Source: Kiritimatiellia bacterium (GTDB lineage Bacteria; Verrucomicrobiota; Kiritimatiellia; JAFGHX01). Taken from it: a stretch of 44,591 nt of DNA. The first letter of the stretch is position 1. The number at the start of each line of letters is the position of its first letter. Position numbers and translations under genes: made by a program. The notes below the pieces were generated by a model. The model was given only the letters and a program-made list of their open reading frames with translations. It had not been told where the DNA came from and ran no database searches. Location of the stretch: NCBI GenBank assembly GCA_016929905.1, contig JAFGHX010000317.1, positions 1 to 44,591 on the forward strand, written 5' to 3'. Shown piece after piece: positions 17,173-26,456 of this stretch.

Positions 17173-17194
17173 ATGACGGACCTCCAGAGATAGA

Positions 17195-17223
17195 AACGGG
17201 GCGCTATATTATAGCGCCCCGTT
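17195..17223 (-). terminator. hairpin between groEL and rpoZ
   Basis: A perfect inverted repeat has 14-bp arms (17195-17208 and 17210-17223) built around GGGGCGCTATA. On the minus strand the stem is followed by TTTCTATCT, a weak T-rich tail, which makes it a plausible intrinsic terminator or attenuator for the dnaK-groES-groEL transcript. Confidence 0.75.
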
Positions 17224-17260
17224 CCGTCGTGTCATCTGTTTTTTTCTTTTTTTTCGGCTC

Positions 17261-18895
<1,635 letters not shown>

Positions 18896-18926
18896 AACCA
18901 CATACTCCTTCTCTGCTTCTTTGCAC

Positions 18927-19214
18927 TCAACTGATGATGCCGAGGATGTCTTCCTCGCGCACGATCTGGTATTCGGTCTCGTCTATCTTGACCTCGGTCC
19001 CGCCGTACTTCGGCATCAGGACCTTGTCGCCTTCCTTGACGTTGAACGGAATGGTCTTTCCGTCCTCATCGCGCTTGCCCGTCCCCAACGCGATCACTTT
19101 TCCCTGCTGCGGCTTTTCCTTGGCGGTGTCCGGAATGATGATTCCGCCCTTTTTGACTTCCTCTTCCTTCATAGGCTCGACCAGAATTCGGTCGCCCAGT
19201 GGCTTCACCTTCAT
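18927..19214 (-). CDS. groES: 10-kDa co-chaperonin GroES
   Basis: 95 residues from the ATG at 19214 (KVKPLGDRILVEP start). The mobile loop KGGIIIPDTAKEKP and the C-terminal REEDILGII are typical. It caps GroEL. AAGGAG precedes the start; the frame remains open upstream to 19274 but that extension is not GroES-like. It lies 59 bp after dnaK, an uncommon neighbour in the bacteria I know best. Confidence 0.97.
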   Translation of the reverse strand: MKVKPLGDRILVEPMKEEEVKKGGIIIPDTAKEKPQQGKVIALGTGKRDEDGKTIPFNVKEGDKVLMPKYGGTEVKIDETEYQIVREEDILGIIS

Positions 19215-19273
19215 GCTCCGTCCTCTCCTTCTTGCTTTTCTTGTTCCGGCCGGCGGACCCGGCCTTGAAAGCA

Positions 19274-21232
19274 TTACTTGTTCTTGTCTTCGTCGACCAT
19301 CTCGAAATCGGCGTCGATCACCTCCCCTTCTGTTCCTTTGGCCTGTTCACTTTGCGTTCGACTCTCCTGTGCGGCGTCCGGCTCGGGGGGCGGCGCTTGT
19401 TGCCCCGCGGCGCCCTCGCGCCCCGGCTGCGCGCCCGCCTTGGCGCGGGCGTACAGTTCGGATGAGAGTGCCTGCATCTCGGTGTTGAGCGTCTCCATCG
19501 CGGACTTCATCTCGTCCACTTTCTCGTTCTTGAGCGCGAGCTTCAGTTTCTCGAGAACCTCCTGCACCTTGGCCTTCTTATCGCCCGAGACTTTGTCGCC
19601 GTGCTCTTTGAGCAGCTTCTCGGTTTCGTACACCATCGAGTCGGCCCGGTTCCGCGTTTCGACCGCCTCCCGCTTGCCCTGGTCTTCGGCCGCGTGCTGT
19701 TCGGCGTCCTTGACCATCTTCTTGATTTCCGCCTCGTTCAGGCCGCTGGAGGCCGTAATCGTGATCTTCTGCTCCTTGCCCGTCCCGAGATCCTTGGCGG
19801 AGACGTGCAGGATGCCGTTCGCGTCGATATCGAACGACACCTCGATCTGCGGCACGCCGCGCGGGGCGGGCGGAATGCCGTCGAGGTGGAACCGGCCGAT
19901 GGTCTTGTTGTCCGCCGCCATCTTGCGTTCGCCCTGCAGGACGTGGATTTCGACCGTCGACTGGCTGTCGGACGCGGTGCTGAAGATCTCGCTCTTCTTC
20001 GTGGGGATCGTCGTATTGCGCTCGATCAGCGTCGTGAACACCCCGCCCAGCGTCTCGATACCCAGCGACAGCGGCGTGACATCCAGCAGCAAGACGTCTT
20101 TGACTTCGCCCTTGAGGATACCGCCCTGGATGGCCGCGCCGACGGCAACGACCTCGTCGGGGTTGATCCCCTTGTGCGGCTCTTTGCTGAACAGCTGCTT
20201 GGGACACTGCTGCACCTTGGGCATGCGGGTCATGCCGCCGACGAGAATGCACTCGTCGACGGTGTTGAGCCCGGCATCCTGCATGCAGGCCTGCACGGGG
20301 CCGCGGCTACGCTCGATGAGGGTGTCCACGAGCTGCTCGAGCTTCGCCCGGGTGAGGGTGATGTTCAGGTGCTTCGGCCCGCTGGCGTCCGCCGTGATGA
20401 AGGGCAGGTTGATTTCCGTCTGCTGCGAGCTCGACAGCTCGCACTTCGCCTTCTCGGCGGCTTCCTTCAGACGCTGAAGCGCCATCGGATCGGCCGAGAG
20501 GTCAATCCCGTTGTCCTTCTTGAACTCGCCGACGAGCCAGTCGATGACGGCCTGATCGAAATCGTCGCCGCCCAGATGCGTGTCGCCGTTGGTGGCTTTC
20601 ACTTCAAAGACGCCGTCGCCGATATCGAGAATCGAGATATCGAACGTGCCGCCGCCGAGGTCGTAGACGGCGATCTTCTCGTCTTTCTTCTTGTCCAGCC
20701 CGTAAGCCAGCGACGCGGCGGTCGGCTCGTTGATGATGCGCAGCACTTCCAGACCCGCGATGCGGCCGGCATCCTTGGTGGCCTGGCGCTGGCTGTCGTT
20801 GAAATACGCCGGCACCGTGACGACCGCCTGCGTGATCTGTTCGCCCAGATAGGCTTCCGCATCGGTCTTCAGTTTCTGCAGAATCATGGCCGAGATTTCG
20901 GGCGGGGAGTACAGCTTGCCGTCGATCTTCACGCTGGCGTCGCCGTTGGATGTGCGGGCCACGTCGTACGGCACCAGCGAGATCTCGTGCGCCACCTCAT
21001 CGTACTTCCGGCCCATGAACCGCTTGATCGAATACACCGTGTTCTGCGGGTTCGTGACCGCCTGCCGCTTGGCCGCCTGCCCCACGAGCCGCTCCCCGCT
21101 CTTGGCGAAGGCCACGACCGACGGCGTCGTGCGCGCACCCTCCGCATTCGGGATGACGACCGGCTCGCCGCCTTCCATCACCGCCATGCACGAATTCGTC
21201 GTTCCCAAATCTATTCCCAGTACTTTCGACAT
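19274..21232 (-). CDS. dnaK: Hsp70 chaperone DnaK
   Basis: 652 residues. It begins SKVLGIDLGTTNSCMAV and carries the ATPase-domain motifs IINEPTAASLAYG and VYDLGGGTFDISIL. The linker DVLLLDVTPLSLGIETLGG and the substrate-binding domain follow, with a C-terminal tail ending EVIDADFEMVDEDKNK. It binds unfolded polypeptides with DnaJ and GrpE, neither of which is in this window. The ATG at 21232 has AGAGG 9 nt upstream. A perfect sigma-54 promoter lies about 50 nt upstream; no CIRCE (HrcA operator) palindrome is present. Confidence 0.98.
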   Translation of the reverse strand: MSKVLGIDLGTTNSCMAVMEGGEPVVIPNAEGARTTPSVVAFAKSGERLVGQAAKRQAVTNPQNTVYSIKRFMGRKYDEVAHEISLVPYDVARTSNGDASVKIDGKLYSPPEISAMILQKLKTDAEAYLGEQITQAVVTVPAYFNDSQRQATKDAGRIAGLEVLRIINEPTAASLAYGLDKKKDEKIAVYDLGGGTFDISILDIGDGVFEVKATNGDTHLGGDDFDQAVIDWLVGEFKKDNGIDLSADPMALQRLKEAAEKAKCELSSSQQTEINLPFITADASGPKHLNITLTRAKLEQLVDTLIERSRGPVQACMQDAGLNTVDECILVGGMTRMPKVQQCPKQLFSKEPHKGINPDEVVAVGAAIQGGILKGEVKDVLLLDVTPLSLGIETLGGVFTTLIERNTTIPTKKSEIFSTASDSQSTVEIHVLQGERKMAADNKTIGRFHLDGIPPAPRGVPQIEVSFDIDANGILHVSAKDLGTGKEQKITITASSGLNEAEIKKMVKDAEQHAAEDQGKREAVETRNRADSMVYETEKLLKEHGDKVSGDKKAKVQEVLEKLKLALKNEKVDEMKSAMETLNTEMQALSSELYARAKAGAQPGREGAAGQQAPPPEPDAAQESRTQSEQAKGTEGEVIDADFEMVDEDKNK

Positions 21233-21279
21233 GGTTAAGCACCTCTTTTCCAACAAAACCTATGCTACGGCCCTCCCTG

Positions 21280-21297
21280 AAGCAACAATCGTGCCAA
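21280..21297 (-). promoter_or_regulatory. sigma-54 (-24/-12) promoter for dnaK-groES-groEL
   Basis: The minus strand reads TTGGCACGATTGTTGCTT from 21297 to 21280. It matches the consensus TGGCACR-N4-TTGCW at every fixed position, with GG and GC exactly 10 nt apart. Transcription would begin near 21271, leaving a leader of about 38 nt before the dnaK ATG. Sigma-54 polymerase needs an enhancer-binding activator; none is encoded in the window. Confidence 0.75.
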
Positions 21298-21612
21298 CTC
21301 CGGGGCGAGCTGGCGGCGGCGGAACCGCTTACCCGCTCTGAATTCCAACAAAAACGCTGTCACAAAGGCCTTTACGCCCATGCGCGACTGGGTGAAGATT
21401 TTGGCCGGCTCAGATCGCTCCAAAACGTCATCAGCGCTTCAACGCGCCATTTTGTCCCAACTTCAGAACCGGATGCGCCAAGATGGCCTTGCTCGCCGGA
21501 AGCTTTGTCGATCCCGCCGCTGCGGCGGGGAGTTCGAGCAAGTTTGCGAGTTCAGCCATAGGCTGATCGGCCTCAGGCCGAAAGTTCTCGAGGAAGTTCT
21601 CGAGGGGAAGTT
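21298..21612. other. non-coding gap upstream of the sigma-54 promoter
   Basis: No supported gene. The gap would contain any upstream activator sites for the dnaK promoter, and it holds a REP-like palindrome (21551-21584) directly abutting a CTCGAG repeat (21584-21620). The open frames across it show no family resemblance. Confidence 0.55.
21551..21584 (-). repeat. REP-like 34-bp element, copy 1
   Basis: The reverse complement starts CTTTCGGCCTGAGGCCG and continues through ATCAGCC to GGCTGAA. It matches 44533-44566 at 33 of 34 positions, differing only in a loop base. It has two adjacent palindromes, CGGCCT/AGGCCG and TCAGCC/GGCTGA, the double-hairpin form of extragenic palindromic repeats. 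Confidence 0.8.
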
Positions 21613-21620
21613 TCAGGCTA
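21584..21620. repeat. CTCGAG-centred 12-bp repeat, locus 2
   Basis: Two copies of AGTTCTCGAGG-type units end with AAGTTTCAG. It is the same element as at 4821-4855 in opposite orientation on the plus strand. It overlaps the last codons and stop of the zinc dehydrogenase gene (stop at 21613). Confidence 0.75.
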
Positions 21621-22878
21621 GGCGGGGGGCATGTTCGAGGAGGTACTGCTCGGCCTCGATATTCCAGAGGCCGTTGTGCGCGCGGCATATCTCGCCGAGG
21701 CGCGCGAAGAACGGGTCGGACTTGCCGGCCTTTTCGAAATCTTCGATGGCGGTGAGCGGCAGATCCCGCTGGGTGTAGATGAGCTTCTTGCCGCCTGGGA
21801 TCTGGGGCAGGCGCAGAATGGTGTCGGCCGCGGCGGTAATGCCGCCGATGTGCGTGATCATGACGGCCGGGTTGACGGAACCGGCGGCCATCAGCTGCAG
21901 GGCCTCGCGCATGTCATCGGCGTTCCCGCCGGAGGTGCCCACGATATGGGTTTCTCCGTAGTGCACGTTGTAGAAGTTGAGCCGCGCGAAGAACTCCTTG
22001 CGCGTGGGGCCGGCGAAGAAGTTCAGGCATCCGTTCCGGCCGAGAATGGCGTCGCCCTGCTCCACGACCGGCGTGACGGGCGCGAAGACGAAGACATCGT
22101 CGAACCCGGCGTCATTCGCGAACCCGCGCAGGAATCCGATGATGTCCGCGTGCCGCGCCGCGTTGACGTAGGTGAGTTCCACGCCGTGCCGCTTCGCCTC
22201 TGCCGGCGGGAAGATGGCGGCTGCCCGGGTGAGGCGAGCGTCGTCGATGTCGGTGACGACGAGCAAGCCCGGCTTGAGGGGGCCATGGATGAGGTAGTCG
22301 ACGAAGCCGAGCCCCATGGGCCCGGCGGCGGCCAGGGCGGCGCACCGGCCGCCGGGCACGATGCCCATGATATGGTCGTAGCTGCCGTAGGCCATGTGGT
22401 ACTGCGCGTGCGCCGCCCCGATGATGCAGGACATCGGTTCGCTCAAGCTGGCCTTGAAGAAACCCTCCCCGTCGTAACGCAGCAGGCAGTTGACCTCCAT
22501 CACGCAGGAGGGCAGCAGGACGAAGCTGGCCATTCCGCCGAGATACCGGAACGAGTAGCCGGGCGCGTCCAGCGAGCCCTTGTAGCCGAGCGCGGGTTGA
22601 ATGGCAAACTTCATGCCCGGCTCGAACGCGTCTTTCCACCGGGCGCCCACCTGGCGAATGTAGCCGGCGAACTCGTGGCCGATGATGGTCGGGTTGACGG
22701 CCACATCGTCCGGGACCCGCTTATGCTCCGCTCCGAGTTCCGCCGCCTTGTGCGAAGACATGCACACCGAGTTGGAGATGATTTCCGCCAGGATCTCGTC
22801 CTCGCCGAGTTCGGGTAGCTCGAACTGTTCCAGCCGCAAATCGTGCTTGCCGTAAATGCGTAGCGCGCGTGTCTTCAT
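21613..22878 (-). CDS. zinc-binding medium-chain dehydrogenase, L-sorbose-1-phosphate reductase-like
   Basis: 421 residues. The GroES-like N-terminal half has the catalytic-zinc words NSVCMSSHKAAELG and NPTIIGHEFAGYI. The Rossmann half has AALAAAGPMGLGFVDY followed by VVTDIDDARL, which suits an NAD(H)-type coenzyme. The N-terminus ALRIYGKHDLRLEQFELP and the AEHKRVPDD word resemble the SorE type of sugar-phosphate dehydrogenase; that substrate is inferred. No Shine-Dalgarno site precedes the ATG. A TATACT box lies only 11 nt upstream, so the mRNA is probably almost leaderless. Its 3' end runs into a CTCGAG repeat. Confidence 0.87.
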   Translation of the reverse strand: MKTRALRIYGKHDLRLEQFELPELGEDEILAEIISNSVCMSSHKAAELGAEHKRVPDDVAVNPTIIGHEFAGYIRQVGARWKDAFEPGMKFAIQPALGYKGSLDAPGYSFRYLGGMASFVLLPSCVMEVNCLLRYDGEGFFKASLSEPMSCIIGAAHAQYHMAYGSYDHIMGIVPGGRCAALAAAGPMGLGFVDYLIHGPLKPGLLVVTDIDDARLTRAAAIFPPAEAKRHGVELTYVNAARHADIIGFLRGFANDAGFDDVFVFAPVTPVVEQGDAILGRNGCLNFFAGPTRKEFFARLNFYNVHYGETHIVGTSGGNADDMREALQLMAAGSVNPAVMITHIGGITAAADTILRLPQIPGGKKLIYTQRDLPLTAIEDFEKAGKSDPFFARLGEICRAHNGLWNIEAEQYLLEHAPRLA

Positions 22879-22889
22879 GGTTGCCGGCC

Positions 22890-22918
22890 AGTATACCGGC
22901 CGGTGCCGGACGCGGCAA
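22890..22918 (-). promoter_or_regulatory. sigma-70-type promoter giving a near-leaderless mRNA
   Basis: On the minus strand TTGCCG (22918-22913), a 17-nt spacer and TATACT (22895-22890) precede the dehydrogenase ATG (22878) by 11 nt. The start site would fall 4-6 nt before the ATG. CCGGCC words on both sides of the -10 box form a palindrome that could be an operator. Confidence 0.5.
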
Positions 22919-22945
22919 TGCCAATCGCCGGCCGGGAACCGGAAC

Positions 22946-22976
22946 CGCGAATGGGCACGAATGAACACGAATGGGG
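22946..22976. repeat. CACGAATGAA microsatellite
   Basis: Three imperfect copies of a CGAATGGGCA / CGAATGAACA word lie in the divergent gap between the zinc dehydrogenase and the mlaE-type gene. No coding potential. Confidence 0.65.
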
Positions 22977-23083
22977 CGCAAGGGCTCGAGAGACTGGGAG
23001 CGTGGTGTTCATTCGGGGTAATCGAGATCTCACGGGGCTTTTCAACGCGGGGCATTTTCGGTACTGTGTGGGGCGGAACGGAC

Positions 23084-23872
23084 ATGAGTTTTCTGCGGCA
23101 TATCGGGGCGGGTGCTCTGCGCGGGCTGGGGGGCGTGAACTACGCCTTTGCGGTACTGTGGGGCGTCGCCGTCCTGCTGCCACGCCCGGGCACATGGCGG
23201 CGCACGGTACGCGACGTGCTGGGGCGCCAGATCCTGTTTACGGGGGTCGATGCCCTTCGGTTCGTGGGGCTGGTGGCGTTCATGGCGGGCGTCTCGGTGG
23301 TGGTGCAGGCGCAGCTCTGGGTGACGCGGGCGGCGCACGCCGAGTTGCTCGGGCCGGCGCTGGTCATGGTGCTGGTGCGGGAAGCGGGCCCGCTGTTGAC
23401 GAACTTCGTCGTCATCGCACGCAGCGGCACGGCCATCGCCACGGAGCTGGCCAACATGCGGGTGACCGGCGAGGTGGGGACGCTCGACGCGCAGGGGATC
23501 GACCCCATGCTCTACCTGGTCGTGCCGCGCGTGCTGGGCGTGGCGGTCTCGGTCTTCTGCCTCACGATCGCGTTCGTGATCGTGTCGCTGGCGAGCGGCT
23601 ATGTGGCCGCGCAGCTGTTGCAGCCGAACACGAGCGATCCGCTCCTGTTCGGGACGAACCTGCTCAAAGCCGTGAAGCAGGCGGACGTGTACAACGTGCT
23701 CGCCAAGACGTTGATCACCGGCCTGTTCACCGGTGCGATCTGCAGCAGCGAGGGGCTTCGGATCGGGGGTTCGATTACGGAGGTGCCGCAGGCGGTCACG
23801 CGGGCGGTGGTGCGGTCGATCGGGGCCCTTTTCATCATATCGGCCGTGGTCTCGCTGCTGACCTACATGTGA
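23084..23872 (+). CDS. MlaE-family permease of an MCE transporter
   Basis: 262 residues with an N-terminal amphipathic part and about five membrane helices. The hallmark MlaE region is intact: VREAGPLLTNFVVIARSGTA, then ELANMRVTGEVGTLDAQGIDP (overlapping the family signature of charged residues before the last helices) and YLVVPRVLG. MlaE dimers form the inner-membrane channel that passes phospholipids between the inner membrane and an MCE ring. The stop overlaps the ribosome site of the next gene, showing tight coupling. The operon continues with an ATPase homologue, an MCE protein and a lipoprotein. Confidence 0.93.
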   Translation: MSFLRHIGAGALRGLGGVNYAFAVLWGVAVLLPRPGTWRRTVRDVLGRQILFTGVDALRFVGLVAFMAGVSVVVQAQLWVTRAAHAELLGPALVMVLVREAGPLLTNFVVIARSGTAIATELANMRVTGEVGTLDAQGIDPMLYLVVPRVLGVAVSVFCLTIAFVIVSLASGYVAAQLLQPNTSDPLLFGTNLLKAVKQADVYNVLAKTLITGLFTGAICSSEGLRIGGSITEVPQAVTRAVVRSIGALFIISAVVSLLTYM

Positions 23873-23885
23873 GGAGGTTGTGGCG

Positions 23886-24590
23886 TTGGCGGAAACGGCA
23901 AACATCCTGGAATGGCGCGATGTCACGATTCCGGCGGAGGGCTACGAGCGGATCGGGCTGCGCGGGGTGAACCTGGCGCTGGCGCCGGGCGTTCCGGCGC
24001 TGGTGCGGCTGGAGCAGGGCCGGGAACGCACGCCGCTCGGCGACGCGGCGCAGGGGCTGATCACGCCGCAGAGCGGAGAGGTTCTGTTCAACGGGCGGAG
24101 CTGGTCCCGCATGCGGGCGAGCCGCCAGTCCGTATGCCGGGGCCGGATAGGGCGCGTGTTCGACGAAGGCGGCTGGATGAGCAACCTGGACGTGGCGGAG
24201 AACGTGACGCTGTCGCAGCGCCACCACACGCGGCGGCGCGGGGCGGACATCTTGCGCGAAGCGAACGGGCTGGCGCAGTCGTTCGGGTTGCGCGAGATCC
24301 CGGAGTTGCGCCCGCGGCTGCTGCACCGATGGGATCTGCGCCGGGCCGCGTGGGTCCGCGCCTTTCTGGGCGCGCCGCTGCTCGTGATTCTGGAGCAACC
24401 CATGCAGAACGCGCCGCCCCAGGCGGATGAGGCGCTGATCGAAGCGGCGAACCGCGCGTGTGCGCGCGGAGCGGCCGTGCTCTGGACAACGGCCTCGACT
24501 CCCATCTGGAAAAGTACTACACTGTATGGCGTACGGCGGTATGTGATGCAGGGCGAGGCCTTGTTGCCGGCACCGGAGAACGAGGTATGA
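23886..24590 (+). CDS. degenerate MlaF-like ABC ATPase homologue (all nucleotide motifs lost)
   Basis: About 234 residues. Position and fold words (LRGVNLALAPG, PQSGEVLFNGRSW, SNLDVAENVTLSQ) show it is derived from the MlaF ATPase. Every nucleotide motif is altered. The Walker A region (about 40-50, RLEQGRERTPL) has no GxxGxGK[ST]. The Q-loop Gln is Asp (VFDEGGW). The signature is LLHRWDLRR instead of LSGGQ. Walker B ends LEQP instead of DEP. The H-loop His is Thr (LWTTAS). The frame is open and full length, so it is not an ordinary pseudogene. The start may be TTG at 23886 (8 nt from AGGAGG) or GTG at 23880 (2 nt). It overlaps the next gene by 4 nt. It cannot hydrolyse ATP by the known mechanism. 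Confidence 0.82.
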   Translation: MAETANILEWRDVTIPAEGYERIGLRGVNLALAPGVPALVRLEQGRERTPLGDAAQGLITPQSGEVLFNGRSWSRMRASRQSVCRGRIGRVFDEGGWMSNLDVAENVTLSQRHHTRRRGADILREANGLAQSFGLREIPELRPRLLHRWDLRRAAWVRAFLGAPLLVILEQPMQNAPPQADEALIEAANRACARGAAVLWTTASTPIWKSTTLYGVRRYVMQGEALLPAPENEV

Positions 24591-25360
24591 GCAGGCCGTT
24601 CAAGCTCCGATACGCAAGCGAGATCGCCGGTTTCTTTGTCCTGGTCTGCGTGGCCCTGCTCGTGGCGGGGATTTTCCTCGCCGGCCAGGCGCAGGGCTGG
24701 TTCGAGCCGAAGCTGACCCTGCACGCCGTGTTCACCACCGACGCCCAGGTCTACGCCACGGCGGACAACACCCAGTTCCCCCTGCTGAACGCGCTGGTCG
24801 GCAAGGTCACCGAAATCAGGCCGGAACAGCGCAGCGAAGGGGCGTTCGGGCTCCAGGCGGGCGCGGAAGTGAAGATCCTCAACACGGTAGCCGGGACGGT
24901 GACCGAAATCACACCGAACGAACGGGGCGACATCGAAGCCACCTTCGTGATCCGCGGCGTGTACCAGCGTTATGTGCGCAAGGATTCCGTGGCGCTGGTG
25001 AAGAAGAAGTTCGAGATTGCCGGCGATGCGTTCGTCGAGATCCTGCCGGGCGACCCGGCCCAGCCCATGATGCCGAGCGGCGCCTACATCCAGTGCCGCA
25101 AGGACACGGAAATCATTGAAATTGCGATGGCCGTGCTGGCCGACCTGCGCGATGCGTCGCTGCCGACGATCAACCAGTTGCGCATGTCGCTGGAGGAACT
25201 GCCCGGCCTCACCATCCAGCTTCAGGAGACGCTGCACGAGATCGAGAAGGTGTCCGAAGCGCTCCAGCGGCACTGGCTCCTGCGCCGGTACGCCGAAGAG
25301 CCCTACGAGGAACTCATCTCGCCCTCCGATGTCGGGCGCGTGAAGGGGGCCGCGCCATGA
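24587..25360 (+). CDS. MlaD/MCE-domain protein
   Basis: 257 residues. One N-terminal membrane segment (about 13-34) anchors a periplasmic MCE domain with GLQAGAEVKILNTVAGTVTEI, KDSVALVKKKF and DAFVEILPG. Between the anchor and this domain lies a roughly 45-residue insert that repeats the pattern LVGKVTEI seen again as AGTVTEI, perhaps a partial duplication. A C-terminal helical part (about 185-257) is predicted. MCE proteins form hexameric rings that carry lipids across the periplasm. ATG and the previous TGA overlap (ATGA), and the same happens at its own 3' end. Confidence 0.9.
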   Translation: MSRPFKLRYASEIAGFFVLVCVALLVAGIFLAGQAQGWFEPKLTLHAVFTTDAQVYATADNTQFPLLNALVGKVTEIRPEQRSEGAFGLQAGAEVKILNTVAGTVTEITPNERGDIEATFVIRGVYQRYVRKDSVALVKKKFEIAGDAFVEILPGDPAQPMMPSGAYIQCRKDTEIIEIAMAVLADLRDASLPTINQLRMSLEELPGLTIQLQETLHEIEKVSEALQRHWLLRRYAEEPYEELISPSDVGRVKGAAP

Positions 25361-26367
25361 AACGAGCGGGTCCGCGCGCTTCAAGAATGAAGCGGCAGCT
25401 CGGCGCGGCAGCCTGCGCGGTGTGGGTCCTGGCCGCGACCGGGTGCCGGACGGCCGCCCCGCCCGCGCGCGCAGACCCGGAGATCGAGCGGCTTTCGCGC
25501 GTCGCGCGGGCCGCCTTTCAGATGGGCGCCGTCGAGAAGGCCGTTCTGCTGTACGAGAAGGCGCTGCTGCGGGCCAAGGCCACCGACGATACCCGCCAGA
25601 TCGCGCACAACGCCTACAACCTGGCCGCGTGCTTCATCTCGCTTCGCGAGTTCGACAAGGCCACCCTGTTGCTGAAGGAAGCCGCCATCGAGTTCGCGCG
25701 CGCAGGGACCGATGGCGCCGAGGTCACGTTCCTGCGGGCAAAAGTGGCCCGATTGACCGGCCAGGAAGAGCAGGCCCAGACGCTGGCGCAGGAAGCGCTC
25801 GCCGGGTCGGACCCCGCGCGCAACCCGGCTTTCGCGCTTCAGGTCCGTCTGCTGATGGCCGACCTCGCGTGCGACCGCGGCGATTCGGCCGCCGCCCGCG
25901 CGGAGCTGGACGCGACCGAGAAGCTGCGCAGAAAGGTCTCCGAGCCCGGGGTGCTGGCCCGCTACCACGCGGTCGCCGCGCACCTGGCCGTCGTCATGAC
26001 CGCCTGGCGGGAGGCCGCCGCCCATTTCGATACGGCGGCCGAGTTCCTGCGCCGGGTCGGCAACCACCGCGAGATGATCGAGGCGCTCCAGGCCGCGGCC
26101 GAGGCCTACGAAAAAGCGCCCGAGAACACGCTGGCGGCCGACAGGCTTTTCAGGGCGGCACGCTGCCTGTATGCCGGCGCGCGCCTGCAGGACGCGCAGG
26201 AAGTCATCACGCGCCTGCAGCCGATTGCCGACCGCATCAACGATGCGGACCTGCGCGAACAGATCGCCGCCCTCGCCCGGCAGGTAGCCGACGCGCTCAA
26301 GGAAGAGGAGAAGAAGGAAGCGGCGGAGAAGCGGCACGCCGACCCTATCGTCCGCAGGTTTCGGTAA
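25357..26367 (+). CDS. TPR-like lipoprotein of the MCE operon
   Basis: 336 residues. The N-terminus has arginines and lysines, a hydrophobic core and the lipobox LAATGC, with the lipidated Cys at residue 30. The mature part is built of helical pairs with TPR character (AVEKAVLLYEKALLRAK, NAYNLAACFISLREFDKATLLLKEA). It is probably a periplasm-facing outer- or inner-membrane lipoprotein. AAGGGGG precedes the ATG at 25357; a second ATG at 25387 has no site. Being coupled to the MCE gene, it may be the outer-membrane partner of this transporter, replacing the MlaA or PqiC role; that is inference. Confidence 0.8.
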   Translation: MKRAGPRASRMKRQLGAAACAVWVLAATGCRTAAPPARADPEIERLSRVARAAFQMGAVEKAVLLYEKALLRAKATDDTRQIAHNAYNLAACFISLREFDKATLLLKEAAIEFARAGTDGAEVTFLRAKVARLTGQEEQAQTLAQEALAGSDPARNPAFALQVRLLMADLACDRGDSAAARAELDATEKLRRKVSEPGVLARYHAVAAHLAVVMTAWREAAAHFDTAAEFLRRVGNHREMIEALQAAAEAYEKAPENTLAADRLFRAARCLYAGARLQDAQEVITRLQPIADRINDADLREQIAALARQVADALKEEEKKEAAEKRHADPIVRRFR

Positions 26368-26418
26368 GGGAGCCAACACGGCTCGCATCGGGCCCTGGCT
26401 CGGCCCGCACCTTCGGCG

Positions 26419-26449
26419 CGGGTGAAGCGGCGGGACGCCGCTTCACCCG
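26419..26449. terminator. bidirectional hairpin between convergent genes
   Basis: Perfect 14-bp arms (26419-26432 CGGGTGAAGCGGCG and its complement at 26436-26449) enclose a 3-nt loop. It lies in the 89-bp gap between the lipoprotein stop and the hybrid kinase stop. There is no T-run on either side. Confidence 0.7.
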
Positions 26450-26456
26450 TACCGCG

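Noticed and set aside
21233..21612. CIRCE operator for HrcA upstream of dnaK
   Set aside because: No TTAGCACTC / GAGTGCTAA pair is present on either strand.
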